NCBI RefSeq assembly: GCF_026898155.1
Contig: NZ_CP114029.1
Coordinates: forward strand, 2,212,001-2,276,000
Length of the DNA stretch: 64,000 nt
Direction: 5' to 3'
Source of the DNA: Jiella pelagia
GTDB lineage: Bacteria; Pseudomonadota; Alphaproteobacteria; Rhizobiales; Rhizobiaceae
The notes beneath the pieces are model-generated. The model worked only from the letters and a program-made list of their open reading frames with translations, was not told the DNA's origin and searched no databases. Shown one piece after another: positions 51,101 to 61,139 of the stretch. Both the position numbers and the translations under genes were made by a program. Within the stretch, counting starts at the first letter, position 1. Every line of letters begins with the position of its first letter.

Positions 51101-51985
51101 TTGACCATCTTTCGCGCCGCCGTCCTGCAGATGCGCTCGACCACCCGGCCGGACGACAACGTTGCGGCGTTTTCGGCCCTCGTGGAAGAGGCCGTCGCGG
51201 CGGGCGCCAACTATGTCCAGTCGCCGGAAATGACCGGCATGGTCTGCCGCGACCGGGCGACGCTGATGGAGAGTCTGCGGCCGGAGGGCGAGGATCCGCT
51301 CATCGCCGAGGCTGGGCGGCTCGCGGGGCTGCACGGGATCTTCGTCCATGTTGGCTCGACGGCGGTGCCGCTCGATGACGGGCGGGTGGCGAACCGCGCC
51401 TTCCTGTTCGGCCCGGACGGCGGAAAGATCGCCACATACGACAAGATCCACATGTTCGACGTCGATCTCGACAATGGCGAGAGCTGGCGTGAGTCGCGCA
51501 CCTACCGGCCCGGCGGGACCGCCACGGTGTCCGATGTGGCCTTTGAGGGCGGACCTGCCAGGCTCGGCTTCGCCGTCTGCTACGACATGCGCTTTCCCCA
51601 TCTCTTCAGGGAAGAGGCGCTGGCCGGCGCCGAGATCCTCACAGCACCCGCGGCCTTCACCCGCCAGACCGGCGAGGCGCATTGGCATGTCCTTCTGCGG
51701 GCCCGGGCGATCGAGAACGGCGCCTTCGTCATCGCCGCGGCGCAGGGCGGCCTGCATGAAGACGGCCGCGAGACCTATGGCCACTCGCTGATCGTCGATC
51801 CCTGGGGCCGGGTGATCGCCGAGGTGGACGGCGACGCGCCGGGGATCGCCATCGCCGAGATCGACACGTCCGCCGTCTCTGGCGCCCGCGCAAAGATCCC
51901 CAACCTGCAGAACGCCCGGCCGTTTTCCGTCGGTGAGCCGAGCGCCGAGGTGGTTCGCCCCACCGGCGCCGTGGCGGCCGAATAA
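51101..51985 (+). CDS. Carbon-nitrogen hydrolase, Nit2-like
   Basis: An omega-amidase/nitrilase-superfamily enzyme of 294 residues. The Glu-Lys-Cys triad is visible: Glu in YVQSPEMTG, Lys in YDKIHMFDVDL, Cys in FAVCYDMRFP. Nit-type enzymes repair deaminated glutathione or hydrolyse alpha-ketoglutaramate; its place next to grxC supports deaminated-glutathione amidase. Start TTG 51101 (preceded by GGAGACGAG) gives MTIFRAAVLQM. The stop overlaps the next ATG as TAATG. Confidence 0.9.
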   Translation: MTIFRAAVLQMRSTTRPDDNVAAFSALVEEAVAAGANYVQSPEMTGMVCRDRATLMESLRPEGEDPLIAEAGRLAGLHGIFVHVGSTAVPLDDGRVANRAFLFGPDGGKIATYDKIHMFDVDLDNGESWRESRTYRPGGTATVSDVAFEGGPARLGFAVCYDMRFPHLFREEALAGAEILTAPAAFTRQTGEAHWHVLLRARAIENGAFVIAAAQGGLHEDGRETYGHSLIVDPWGRVIAEVDGDAPGIAIAEIDTSAVSGARAKIPNLQNARPFSVGEPSAEVVRPTGAVAAE

Positions 51986-52545
51986 TGATCCATTTCGCCC
52001 TGCGCTGTCGCCCCGTCGGCCACGACTTCGACGGCTGGTTCCGCTCCAACGACGATTTCGATCGCCAGGCCGTGGCCGGCCTCGTCGAATGCCCGGTCTG
52101 CGGCGCCAGCAACGTCGCCAAGGCGCTGATGCGACCGGCGATCGCGACGGGTGGCTCCGAGCGGAGAGCCGGCGAGGCGCGCGCGGAAGCTGCGGCGGAC
52201 GCGGCCGCAGAGGCTTCCGGCGGATCTGCGGCCTCCGCCCAGGGCGCACCGGTCGCCGCCGCGCCCACCGCCGCGCCGCAGCCGAGGCAGACCCTCGCCA
52301 ATCTCTCGGCCGAGCATCCGGAGGTGGCGAGGGCCTTTGCCGCCCTGCAGGAGATCTCGCGCAAGGTCCGGGCCGAGGCCGACTATGTCGGCACGAACTT
52401 CGCCGAGGAGGCGCGGGCGATCCATTACGGCGAGAGCGAAGCCCGGCAGATCTACGGCGAGGCCTCGAAGAAGGACGTCGAGGGCCTGCAGGAAGAGGGC
52501 ATCACCGCGCTGATGCTGATGCCGCTGCCCGAGGACGGGCAGTAA
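51985..52545 (+). CDS. DUF1178 family zinc-ribbon-like protein
   Basis: A 186-residue protein with an N-terminal metal-binding pattern (LRCRPVGHDFDGWF then VECPVCGASNVAKALMRP), a variable Ala-rich centre and a conserved C-terminal half (VRAEADYVGTNFAEEARAIH, EARQIYGEAS, GITALMLMPLP). The role is unknown; it is consistently linked to grxC and nit genes. Translationally coupled to the previous gene. Confidence 0.87.
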   Translation: MIHFALRCRPVGHDFDGWFRSNDDFDRQAVAGLVECPVCGASNVAKALMRPAIATGGSERRAGEARAEAAADAAAEASGGSAASAQGAPVAAAPTAAPQPRQTLANLSAEHPEVARAFAALQEISRKVRAEADYVGTNFAEEARAIHYGESEARQIYGEASKKDVEGLQEEGITALMLMPLPEDGQ

Positions 52546-52784
52546 GGTCGAAGGGGCAGCCTCAAGCCCGACCGCGGCCCGTGCGCCGACGCTGCGCTTG
52601 GCCTTGTATTTGCGCACTTTCACGCTTAACACGGCGACCCATTCAGGGAGGCTCTAGCCGATGGCATTGCCGGACGTCCTCTTCGGAGGTCGCCGGACGC
52701 GTCGGTTCAGTGAGTTCGTATGTCGGCAAGGCGGGAAATCAGAGCAAAGCTTCGGTGTCTGGCCGACGATGATGGAAGATCAAG
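52546..52784. other. Intergenic stretch before the nitroreductase
   Basis: About 240 bases. A short rightward frame from ATG 52661 has no recognisable motif and overlaps the next gene out of frame, so I do not call it. No tRNA is seen. Confidence 0.35.
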
Positions 52785-53390
52785 ATGAGCAACCAGCCGA
52801 TCAACGACGCGGCACTCGACCGCCTGTTCCGCGCCGCGCGCACCGAAAGCGCCTGGACCGAAGAGACCGTACCCGAGGCGCTGATCCGCGCGACGTTCGA
52901 TCTCGCCCGCATGGGGCCGACCAGCGGCAATTCTTCGCCGGCCCGTTTCGTGTTCTTCCCCAAGGGTGCAGCGCGCGACCGTCTGATGCCGCTGATCTCG
53001 GAGGGCAATCGCGAGAAGGCCGCCGCCGCGCCGTGGATCGTCATCATCGCGCATGATCTTGCCTTCTACGACAAGATGCCCGAACTCTTTCCGCAGCGTC
53101 CGCAAATGTTCGACGCCCTTCGTGACAAGCCGGAGGCCGCCGAGACCCACGCTTTCAGAAATGGCACGCTGCAGGGCGCCTATCTGATGCTGGCAGCCCG
53201 CGCTCTCGGTCTCGACGTAGGTCCGATGTCGGGGATCGATGCCAAAGGAATCGACGAGGCTTTCTTCCTCGATGATCCTATCCGCGCCACATGGCGCACC
53301 AACTGGGCCTGTAACATCGGCTACGGCGCGGGGGCGAGTTTCGACCGGCTTCCGAGGCTCGAATTCGACAGCGCCTGCGTCATTCTGTGA
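52785..53390 (+). CDS. RutE/HadB-like malonic semialdehyde reductase (nitroreductase fold)
   Basis: A 201-residue FMN-dependent nitroreductase-family protein. RATFDLARMGPTSGNSSPARF, NREKAAAAPWIVIIAHDLAFY and NGTLQGAYLMLAARALGLDVGPMSG are typical of the RutE subgroup, which reduces malonic semialdehyde to 3-hydroxypropionate. No other rut genes are near, so a general quinone/aldehyde reductase role is as likely. Confidence 0.82.
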   Translation: MSNQPINDAALDRLFRAARTESAWTEETVPEALIRATFDLARMGPTSGNSSPARFVFFPKGAARDRLMPLISEGNREKAAAAPWIVIIAHDLAFYDKMPELFPQRPQMFDALRDKPEAAETHAFRNGTLQGAYLMLAARALGLDVGPMSGIDAKGIDEAFFLDDPIRATWRTNWACNIGYGAGASFDRLPRLEFDSACVIL

Positions 53391-53449
53391 TTTGAAGAAG
53401 CCCTGCCGGTCTCGGTGCCGCGGGCATCGAGACGAAAAGGGGTTCCACC

Positions 53450-53887
53450 ATGGCCCGCTCAACATCATCCTCGCCCTCCCAGCGCATGCTCTCGGTCGGT
53501 GAGAAGGTCCGTCATGCGCTGACCGAGGTGTTCCAGCGCGGCGAGATCCTCGATCCGCTGCTCGAAAAGGCATTGGTTTCGGTCTCGGAAGTGCGCATGT
53601 CGCCGGATCTGAAGATCGCGACGGCCTATGTGACCGTGCTCGGCCAGGAGGACACCAAGCCCTTCGTCGAGGCGCTGAACAAGAACGCCAGGTTCATTCG
53701 GGGCCGCCTCGCACCGGCCTTGAAGCAGATGAAATACATGCCGGAGGTGCGGTTTCGCACCGACACCTCCTTCGACAATTTCGCCCGGATCGACGCCATC
53801 CTGAAGTCGCCCGAGGTCCAGCGCGACCTCGATCATGGCGAGGAAGACGCGGCGCCGGGCCAAGACACCGACGGAGAAAAGAACTGA
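53450..53887 (+). CDS. rbfA: Ribosome-binding factor A
   Basis: A 145-residue KH-like protein that matures the 30S subunit and 16S rRNA 5' end. Signature: [58 protein letters not shown]. Its C-terminal tail is acidic. The stop overlaps truB's ATG (TGATG), so the pair is an operon, as in most bacteria. Confidence 0.94.
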   Translation: MARSTSSSPSQRMLSVGEKVRHALTEVFQRGEILDPLLEKALVSVSEVRMSPDLKIATAYVTVLGQEDTKPFVEALNKNARFIRGRLAPALKQMKYMPEVRFRTDTSFDNFARIDAILKSPEVQRDLDHGEEDAAPGQDTDGEKN

Positions 53888-54873
53888 TGGCGCGGCGCGG
53901 CAAGAAGCCCAAGGGACGGCCGATCAACGGCTGGATCGTCCTCGACAAGCCGAAGGGCATGGGCTCGACCGATGCGGTGGGCAAGCTGAAATGGCTGTTC
54001 TTCGCCCAGAAGGCGGGACACGCCGGCACGCTCGATCCGCTGGCATCCGGCATGCTGCCGATCGCGCTGGGGGATGCGACCAAGACCGTGCCCTTCGTCA
54101 TGGACGGGCGCAAGGTCTATCGCTTCTCCGTGCGCTGGGGCGCCGAGACGACGACCGACGACACCGAAGGGCCGGTGACGAAATCGTCGGAGGAACGGCC
54201 GAGCCGCGAGGCGATCGAGGCCCTTCTGCCGAACTATATCGGCGAGATCACCCAGGTGCCGCCGGACTTCTCGGCGGTGAAGATCGCCGGCGAGCGCGCC
54301 TATGATCTGGCCCGCGAGGGCGAGGTCGTCGAGATCGCGCCCCGCACGGTCGAGGTGCTGCGGCTCGAGATCGTCGATCAGCCCGATGCCGACACGACGG
54401 TGTTCGAGGCCGAATGCGGCAAGGGCACGTATGTTCGAGCAATCGCCCGCGATCTCGGCCGCGATCTCGGCTGCTATGGCCATGTGACCGATCTTCGCCG
54501 CACCTCGGTCGGCGCCTTCGGCGAGGACGACATGGTGCCGCTGGACGAGCTTCTGCAGGCGGCGGAGGAGGGCCTTGAGGTGCTGGATGCCGAGGCGATC
54601 GAATCCGGCGCCAAGGCCCGCGTCGTCGATTTCAAGCCGCTCGACGAATACATCATCGCCCCGGAGGCGGCGCTCGCCGACCTCTACGAGGTGATGCTGA
54701 CCGACGAGCAGGCGAGCCGCGTCCTCTCCGGCAATCCCGTCATCCTTCGGGGCCGCGACGCGCCGGTGTTCTGCGAGGAGGCGTTTGCCACCGGCCACGG
54801 CCGGCTGATCGCGCTCGGCGCTGTCGAGGAGGGCGCCTTCAAGCCCAAGCGCGTGTTCGGCGGCAAGGGCTGA
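53887..54873 (+). CDS. truB: tRNA pseudouridine(55) synthase
   Basis: Makes pseudouridine 55 in the tRNA T-loop. The catalytic Asp is in [32 protein letters not shown] and [13 protein letters not shown] are family features, and [18 protein letters not shown] marks the C-terminal half. 328 residues. Normally followed by rpsO-pnp in this order of bacteria; here the next gene is corA, 115 bases on. Confidence 0.94.
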   Translation: MARRGKKPKGRPINGWIVLDKPKGMGSTDAVGKLKWLFFAQKAGHAGTLDPLASGMLPIALGDATKTVPFVMDGRKVYRFSVRWGAETTTDDTEGPVTKSSEERPSREAIEALLPNYIGEITQVPPDFSAVKIAGERAYDLAREGEVVEIAPRTVEVLRLEIVDQPDADTTVFEAECGKGTYVRAIARDLGRDLGCYGHVTDLRRTSVGAFGEDDMVPLDELLQAAEEGLEVLDAEAIESGAKARVVDFKPLDEYIIAPEAALADLYEVMLTDEQASRVLSGNPVILRGRDAPVFCEEAFATGHGRLIALGAVEEGAFKPKRVFGGKG

Positions 54874-54987
54874 TCGCCGGATCGTCAGGGCATCGTCGCG
54901 GCGGCGGGAACGTCTCGGCGCGCTTGCCCTTTCCTGCCTTGGGCGCCATCCATTGCCCAGGGCTGAAGGAACGGGCGAAGGCTGCGA

Positions 54988-56079
54988 ATGATCGATTTGA
55001 CCGGGCACAGGAAGCGCAAGCGCAAGCGGGCCGAAAGGACCAAGCGCTCGGCCGTCGGCGCGCCGCCCGGTGAACTCGTCGCCGATCCGGAGGCTGCAAG
55101 CTCGCGGCTGACCGCCTTCGGCCTCGGCGGCGGCGGGGCCGAGCGGCTCGAGGGCTGCACGCTCGAAGAGGCGCTGGCCCTGCGCCAGAGCTGCGCGAAA
55201 CTCTGGCTCGATTGCACCGGCCTTGCCGATGTCGACCTCATCCGCCGCATCGGCGAGGCCTTCGGCCTTCATCCGCTGACGCTGGAAGACGTGGTCAACA
55301 CCGACCAGCGGCCGAAATGCGAGGCCTACGAGGCCTATGCCTTCGTTGTCATGCGCATGCTGTCCGGCGAGGACAGCGAGCAGCTGGCGCTGTTCTTAGG
55401 CGAGGGTTTCGTCGTCACCTTTCAGGAGCGGCCGGGCGATGCCTTCGATCCGGTGCGGCGGCGGATCGACAAGGGCGCGCCGCGGCTTCATGCGGGCGGG
55501 GCGGACTATCTCGCCTACGCGCTGATCGACGCCGTCGTCGACGCCTATTTTCCGGTCGTCGACCAGCATGGAATACGCCTCGATGCGATCGAGGAGGCGA
55601 TCTTCGAGGATGTCGACGCCGTGCAGGTGCCAGAGCTCCACGCCATGCGCCGGGAACTCTTCACCATGCGCCGCTACCTGCGGCCCACCCGCGACGCCCT
55701 CGGCGTCATCCTGCGGCTGGAGCGGCCGTTCCTGTCCGAGGAGACGCGGCTTTATTTCGCCGACGTCCAGGACCACTGCGACCAGCTCGTCGATCTCAAC
55801 GACACCTACCGGGAAACGGCCGGCGGAATGATCGACCTTCACATGACGCTGTCGGCCGCCAGGACCAACGAGGTGATCAATCTCCTCACCATTGTCTCGA
55901 CCATCTTCATCCCGCTCGGCTTTCTCGCCGGGCTCTGGGGGATGAACTTCAACCCCGAGATCTCCGACTGGAACATGCCGCTGACCCAGTCGCCCTACGG
56001 CTATCTTGTCGCGATCGCCATCATGGCGGCGATCGCCGGCGGGCTTCTCCTGATCTTCCGCAAGAAACGCTGGATCTGA
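54988..56079 (+). CDS. CorA-family divalent cation channel
   Basis: A pentameric Mg2+/Co2+ (or Zn2+) channel, 363 residues. The soluble N-terminal domain includes GLHPLTLEDVVNTDQRPKCE. The stalk helix leads to two C-terminal TM helices, VSTIFIPLGFLAGLWGMNF with the GMN selectivity motif, and YLVAIAIMAAIAGGLLLIF, then a basic tail KKRWI. An intact GAGCTC occurs at 55633-55638. Confidence 0.92.
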   Translation: MIDLTGHRKRKRKRAERTKRSAVGAPPGELVADPEAASSRLTAFGLGGGGAERLEGCTLEEALALRQSCAKLWLDCTGLADVDLIRRIGEAFGLHPLTLEDVVNTDQRPKCEAYEAYAFVVMRMLSGEDSEQLALFLGEGFVVTFQERPGDAFDPVRRRIDKGAPRLHAGGADYLAYALIDAVVDAYFPVVDQHGIRLDAIEEAIFEDVDAVQVPELHAMRRELFTMRRYLRPTRDALGVILRLERPFLSEETRLYFADVQDHCDQLVDLNDTYRETAGGMIDLHMTLSAARTNEVINLLTIVSTIFIPLGFLAGLWGMNFNPEISDWNMPLTQSPYGYLVAIAIMAAIAGGLLLIFRKKRWI

Positions 56080-56082
56080 ATC

Positions 56083-57009
56083 ATGCTCGCCAGCCAGGCA
56101 CAGGCCGTTCTCGACGATCTCGCCCGCAAGCAGGCGGTGCAGACCGCGCCGCGCGACGAGGCGCAGAAGCTCGCCCAGGCGCGCGCGATGACGGGCTCGC
56201 TGACGGACTATTCCGGCGAGGCGCCGGCGGGGGTCGCAAGCGAGGACATCGCGGTCGAGGGGCCGGTGGGACCGATCCCCATCCGCCTCTACCGGCCGGC
56301 CGGGACGCCGCGTGGGATGCTCGTCTGGTATCACGGCGGCGGGGCGATGGCGGGCTCCCTCGACAGCCACGACGTTGCGCTGCGGCAGCTCTGCGCGGGC
56401 ACCGGCCGGCTGATTGCCTCGGTCGATTACCGGCTGGCGCCAGAACACATCTCGCCGGCGCCGCAGCAGGACTGCATCGCCGCAACCCGCGCGCTGATGG
56501 CGCGGGCGGTCGAGTTTGGCTGCGATCCGGGCGGGACCGCCATCGGTGGCGATTCCATCGGCGGGCTGTTCTCGGCGGTGGTGGCGCTGGCGCTGCGGGA
56601 TGCCGGCGCGCCGATGCCAGCTAGACTGGTGATGCTCTATCCCAATACCGACCTTCGCCCGGCCCGCCCCTTCGCCTCGCTGAAGACGGAGGCGGGCAAC
56701 GTCATGACCGAGGCCTCGCTCGCCTACGAGAACACGCTGTTCGTGCCGGAGCCGGAAGATCGCGCCGACCCGGTCGTCTCGCCGCTGCTGTCGCCGAGCC
56801 TTGCGGGCCTGCCGCCGACACTTATCGTCACCTGCGAGCACGACCCGCTGCGCGACGAGGGCGAGGCCTTCGCGGCGAGGCTCGGCGAGGCGGGCGTGTC
56901 GGTAACCTCCCGGCGCTTCGACGGGATGATCCACGGCTTTCTGCAGATGGACGGCTGGATCGATGCGGCGCGGGACCTTCGCAGCTCCGTGGCAGGCTTT
57001 CTCGGCTGA
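56083..57009 (+). CDS. Alpha/beta hydrolase, HSL-type esterase
   Basis: A hormone-sensitive-lipase-like carboxylesterase, 308 residues. Oxyanion motif HGGG (VWYHGGGAMAG), nucleophile GDSIGG with Ser, catalytic Asp in CEHDPLRDEGE and His in GMIHGFLQMDG. Starts 4 bases after the corA stop, so probably co-transcribed. Substrates are short acyl esters; physiological role unknown. Confidence 0.9.
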   Translation: MLASQAQAVLDDLARKQAVQTAPRDEAQKLAQARAMTGSLTDYSGEAPAGVASEDIAVEGPVGPIPIRLYRPAGTPRGMLVWYHGGGAMAGSLDSHDVALRQLCAGTGRLIASVDYRLAPEHISPAPQQDCIAATRALMARAVEFGCDPGGTAIGGDSIGGLFSAVVALALRDAGAPMPARLVMLYPNTDLRPARPFASLKTEAGNVMTEASLAYENTLFVPEPEDRADPVVSPLLSPSLAGLPPTLIVTCEHDPLRDEGEAFAARLGEAGVSVTSRRFDGMIHGFLQMDGWIDAARDLRSSVAGFLG

Positions 57010-57123
57010 ACGCGACGGCATGCCGCCACAAAGCCGGGAAGAAGGCGGCATCGCGCAAGCGCCGGCACTCGGCCGTGCAGAGCGCCGGCGGTTTTGCGTT
57101 CAATTTATGCATTTGACTACTGA

Positions 57124-57675
<552 letters not shown>

Positions 57676-57748
57676 CGGGTCGCCGTCGTCCTGAGCGGGG
57701 CGACGTTGCGGAAGCCTTCGCGGACGCACCTCTGGCGTTCGTCCGTCA

Positions 57749-57810
57749 AAAAATGCCGCCCGACGTCCATCCCGACCGCTGATGCGCCGGGAGGCCGTCG
57801 GCGGCATTTT
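57749..57810 (+). terminator. Likely terminator of the P-II gene
   Basis: AAAAATGCCGCC-CGACG (57749-57765) pairs with CGTCG-GCGGCATTTT (57796-57810) across a 30-base loop. The T-run at the end and A-run at the start make it bidirectional. A second small hairpin TGTCC / GGACA with TCTTTT follows near 57835-57852. Confidence 0.7.
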
Positions 57811-57959
57811 CTGCGTTCGTCAGGCGAAGAAACTGTCCTTCGGACAATCTTTTACGATTTCTTCCACAGGGATAGGTTTCGTTAACCATACATTGAGGGT
57901 TTGCGGTCGATAACAACGTGAACGGTCGGTTTGCCGGTGGGATTCACGGGAGTTATCGG

Positions 57960-58781
57960 ATGAGCCTTGCACGTATCGCGGTGATAGGCGTCGCGACGGT
58001 TGCCGCCATCGGCGCCGGTCTGCTGGCGATGAGCCTGTCGAATACGGAGCCGCAGGAGCCGGTGATCATCTCCGCGGCCCCGGCTCAGCCTCCCATCCGC
58101 CTGGTCGACGTCCTGGTGACCAAGGAGCCGGTCCCGATGGGCTCGACCGTGACCGGCACGCTCGGCTGGCAGAAGTGGCCCGAGGACGGCATCGGCCCGG
58201 ATCTCATCCTGAAGTCGGCAAAGCCCAACGCGGCCAACGACCTCAACGGCGCGATCGCCCGCCAGTCCTTCTTCGCCGGCGAACCGGTGCGCGAAACCAA
58301 GCTCATCCAGCCCGATCACGGCTTCCTGTCGGCCATTCTCGACGAGGGCAAGCGTGCGGTGGCGATCCGGATCTCGGCCGAAACCGCCGCGGGCGGCTTC
58401 ATCCTGCCGAACGACCACGTCGACGTCATCATGACCCGCCGCGCCGACGACGGCAGCGGCCAGAACCAGCGGATCGCCACCGAGACGGTGCTGCGCAACC
58501 TGCGCGTCCTCGCCATCGATCAGTCGGTCCAGGAACAGGACGGCCAGAAGGTCGTCGTCGGCCAGACCGCGACGCTCGAAGTCGACCCGTCCCAGGCCGA
58601 GGCCCTGACGGCAGCCCAGCAGATCGCCGACCGGCTGGTGCTGTCGCTGCGCTCGCTCGCCGACTCGGTCCCGGGCTCCCCCGGCTATGCCCGCTTCCTG
58701 CTCGAGCAGGAAAAGGCCCAACGCAACAAGATCCGTGTCGTGCGCTACGGCAAGATCGACGACGTCACCACGACGCAGTGA
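57960..58781 (+). CDS. cpaB: Flp pilus assembly protein CpaB (RcpC)
   Basis: A 273-residue periplasmic protein anchored by an N-terminal helix (IAVIGVATVAAIGAGLLAM). It has a SAF domain (VDVLVTKEPVPMGSTVTG) and the RcpC region (AVAIRISAETAAGGFILPND, HVDVIMTRR), and stabilises the secretin. ATG 57960 opens the tad operon; the AT-rich TTTCGTTAACCATACATT upstream (57875-57897) is a plausible promoter. Confidence 0.92.
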   Translation: MSLARIAVIGVATVAAIGAGLLAMSLSNTEPQEPVIISAAPAQPPIRLVDVLVTKEPVPMGSTVTGTLGWQKWPEDGIGPDLILKSAKPNAANDLNGAIARQSFFAGEPVRETKLIQPDHGFLSAILDEGKRAVAIRISAETAAGGFILPNDHVDVIMTRRADDGSGQNQRIATETVLRNLRVLAIDQSVQEQDGQKVVVGQTATLEVDPSQAEALTAAQQIADRLVLSLRSLADSVPGSPGYARFLLEQEKAQRNKIRVVRYGKIDDVTTTQ

Positions 58782-58792
58782 GGGTAAGACAG

Positions 58793-60364
58793 ATGCCGAC
58801 CCTTTTCAGATTGCCCGCCCTCATGAACACGCTTCGAAACGCCGTCGTCGGTCTCACCGCCGCCTCGACCGGTCTCGTCCCGGTGTTCCCGGTCACGCAA
58901 GCCGCCGCCGAACAGGCCGTCGTCAACGTCAGCAGGGCCGAGCAGACGATCAAGCTCGGTCTCAACAAGTCGAAGGTCATCGTTCTTTCGGCCGACGCCC
59001 ACGACATTCTCGTCGCCAATCCGGCGGTCGCCGACGCGGTGACGAGAGATGCCCGCCGGATCTACATCTTCGGCAAGCAGATCGGCCAGACCAACGTCGT
59101 CGTCTTCGACGCGAGCGGCCGGCAGATCGCCGCGATCAACATCGAGATCGAGCGCGACATCACCGGCCTCGAAGCCTCGATCCGCAAATACGTGCCGGAT
59201 TCCAACGTCACCGTCGAGATGATCAACGACAACGTCGTCCTGACGGGTCAGGTCTCCACGCCCCAGGACGCCGCCAGGGTCGAGCGGCTCGCCAACCTCT
59301 TCGTCACCGGCGGCGAGGGCACGACCGGCCAGTACATCCAGTCGGCCTCGGCGACGGGCACCGGCGAGGGCAGCGGCGCCGACGTCGCCTTCGCCCAGGA
59401 AGACCGGCGCAAGAGCCAGATCGTCAATCTCCTGCAGATCGCCGGCGAGGACCAGGTGACGCTGAAGGTGACGGTCGCCGAAGTTCAGCGCTCGGTCGTC
59501 AAGCAGCTCGGCCTCAACGGGTCGGTTTCCGACGGCATCAGCTACGGCAGCATCCAGAATCCGTTCGGCCTCGGCAAGGCGATCTCCGACAGCAGCTATC
59601 TGGGCGTCGCCAAGAAGATCGGAGACTTCACCCTCAATGCCGAACTCGACGCCATGCAGCAGGCCGGTGTGATGCGCACCCTCGCCGAGCCGAGCCTGAC
59701 GGCGATCTCCGGCGAGAAGGCGAGCTTCAAGGTCGGCGGCGAGTTCACCGTGCCGAGCGGACGCACCTTCACGCCGTCGACGATCAACGAGAACGGCGAC
59801 GTCACCAGCGAGGGATATGCGACGATCAACACGCGGCAGGTCGAATACGGCATCGGCCTCGACTTCACCCCCGTCGTTCTTTCCGCCGGCCGTATCAATC
59901 TGAAGATCCGCACCAGCGTCTCCGAACCGAGCTTCGAAACGCCGATCAACTTCGGCGGCGACAAGTATGGCCCCGGCGTCGGTATCATCGGCCTCAGGAA
60001 GCGGCTTGCCGACACCACGGTCGAGCTTCCCTCCGGCGGTTCGCTGGTGATCGCCGGCCTGATGCGCGACGAGGCCCGCCAAGTGATTTCGGGCTTCCCG
60101 GGCCTGTCGAAGATCCCGGTGATCGGCACCTTGTTCCGCAGCCGCGACTTCCAGCGCTACGAGACCGAACTCGTGGTGATCGTCACGCCCTATCTCGTGC
60201 GGCCCGTGGCGCGCCAGGCTCTCGCCCGGCCGGACGACGGCCTCGCCTTTTCCAGCGACGGGTCGGCGACCTTCCTCGGCCGGTTGAACCGGGTCTACGG
60301 GCAGATGGACACGAAGCTTCCGCCCGGACGCTATTACGGCGTCGTCGGCTTCATCTACAAGTAA
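58793..60364 (+). CDS. cpaC: Flp pilus secretin CpaC (RcpA)
   Basis: The outer-membrane secretin channel, about 523 residues. A signal segment is followed by the N-terminal BON-like pilus domain (RAEQTIKLGLNKSKVIVLS, IFGKQIGQTNVVVFDASG), then the secretin core (AELDAMQQAGVMRTLAEPSL, SGEKASFKVGGEFTVP) and VELPSGGSLVIAGLMRDE, GTLFRSRDFQRYETELVV at the C-terminus. Twelve bases after cpaB. Confidence 0.94.
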   Translation: MPTLFRLPALMNTLRNAVVGLTAASTGLVPVFPVTQAAAEQAVVNVSRAEQTIKLGLNKSKVIVLSADAHDILVANPAVADAVTRDARRIYIFGKQIGQTNVVVFDASGRQIAAINIEIERDITGLEASIRKYVPDSNVTVEMINDNVVLTGQVSTPQDAARVERLANLFVTGGEGTTGQYIQSASATGTGEGSGADVAFAQEDRRKSQIVNLLQIAGEDQVTLKVTVAEVQRSVVKQLGLNGSVSDGISYGSIQNPFGLGKAISDSSYLGVAKKIGDFTLNAELDAMQQAGVMRTLAEPSLTAISGEKASFKVGGEFTVPSGRTFTPSTINENGDVTSEGYATINTRQVEYGIGLDFTPVVLSAGRINLKIRTSVSEPSFETPINFGGDKYGPGVGIIGLRKRLADTTVELPSGGSLVIAGLMRDEARQVISGFPGLSKIPVIGTLFRSRDFQRYETELVVIVTPYLVRPVARQALARPDDGLAFSSDGSATFLGRLNRVYGQMDTKLPPGRYYGVVGFIYK

Positions 60365-60386
60365 TCGCTCGAGGGATCTGACCACC

Positions 60387-61131
60387 GTGACCAAGCATCC
60401 TCTCGCTCCAGGCGCCGTTCCGGCCCGAACCGGCCAGGGCCTTCGCCCCGGCTCCACGCCGCGCCGTCTCGGCGCCGCCGTCTTCGCCCTGACGCTTCTC
60501 GGCGGCTGCGCCAACGTCCACAATGTCGAGGTCGGCGCCGTTCCCGACGACTACCGGACGCGCCATCCGATCGTCGTTACCCAGGCCGAGACCGCCATCG
60601 ACATCCCCGTGAGGCTCATCCGAAACCAAGCTGACTTTGTCCAGCCGCGGCCGGGTCGAGGAGTTCGCGACACGCTTTCGCTACGACAAGGTCGATTCGA
60701 TCCGGGTGCTCGTGCCCTACGGCTCGACCAACGAGAGAGCGGCCGAGATGGTCTCGCGGGACGTCGTCAAGGTGCTGCAGAAGCATCGGATCGGCCGCAG
60801 CCAGATTCTGGTCGCGCCCTATTCGGCGGTCGGCGACACCGGCCCGACGCCGGTGCGGCTCGCCTATTCGACCCTCGTCGCCCAGACCGGCCCCTGCGGC
60901 CGCTGGCCGGAGGACCTCGGCGAGACCACCGAGAACAAGAACTACTACAATTTCGGCTGCGCCAGCCAGCAGAACATCGCGGCACAGATCGCCGACCCGC
61001 GCGATCTTCTCGGCCCCCGCGGCATGGACCCGTCCGACGCTCAGCGGCGGACGATGGTGATCGACAAGTACCGCAACGGCGAGAGGACTGCCGCCGAGGC
61101 GATGGAAGCCGAGTCGGATTACGATTGGTGA
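60387..61131 (+). CDS. cpaD: Pilus lipoprotein CpaD, one-base error
   Basis: An outer-membrane-associated lipoprotein that helps CpaC. Start GTG 60387; lipobox LLGGC. The frame breaks at GAGGCTC 60611-60617; GAGCTC gives AIDIPVSSSETKLTLSSRGR, then VEEFATRFRYDKVDS and GCASQQNIAAQIADPRDLL. About 247 residues, stop at 61131. The corrected reading is the standard CpaD pattern. Confidence 0.9.
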
Positions 61132-61139
61132 TCGGAGCC

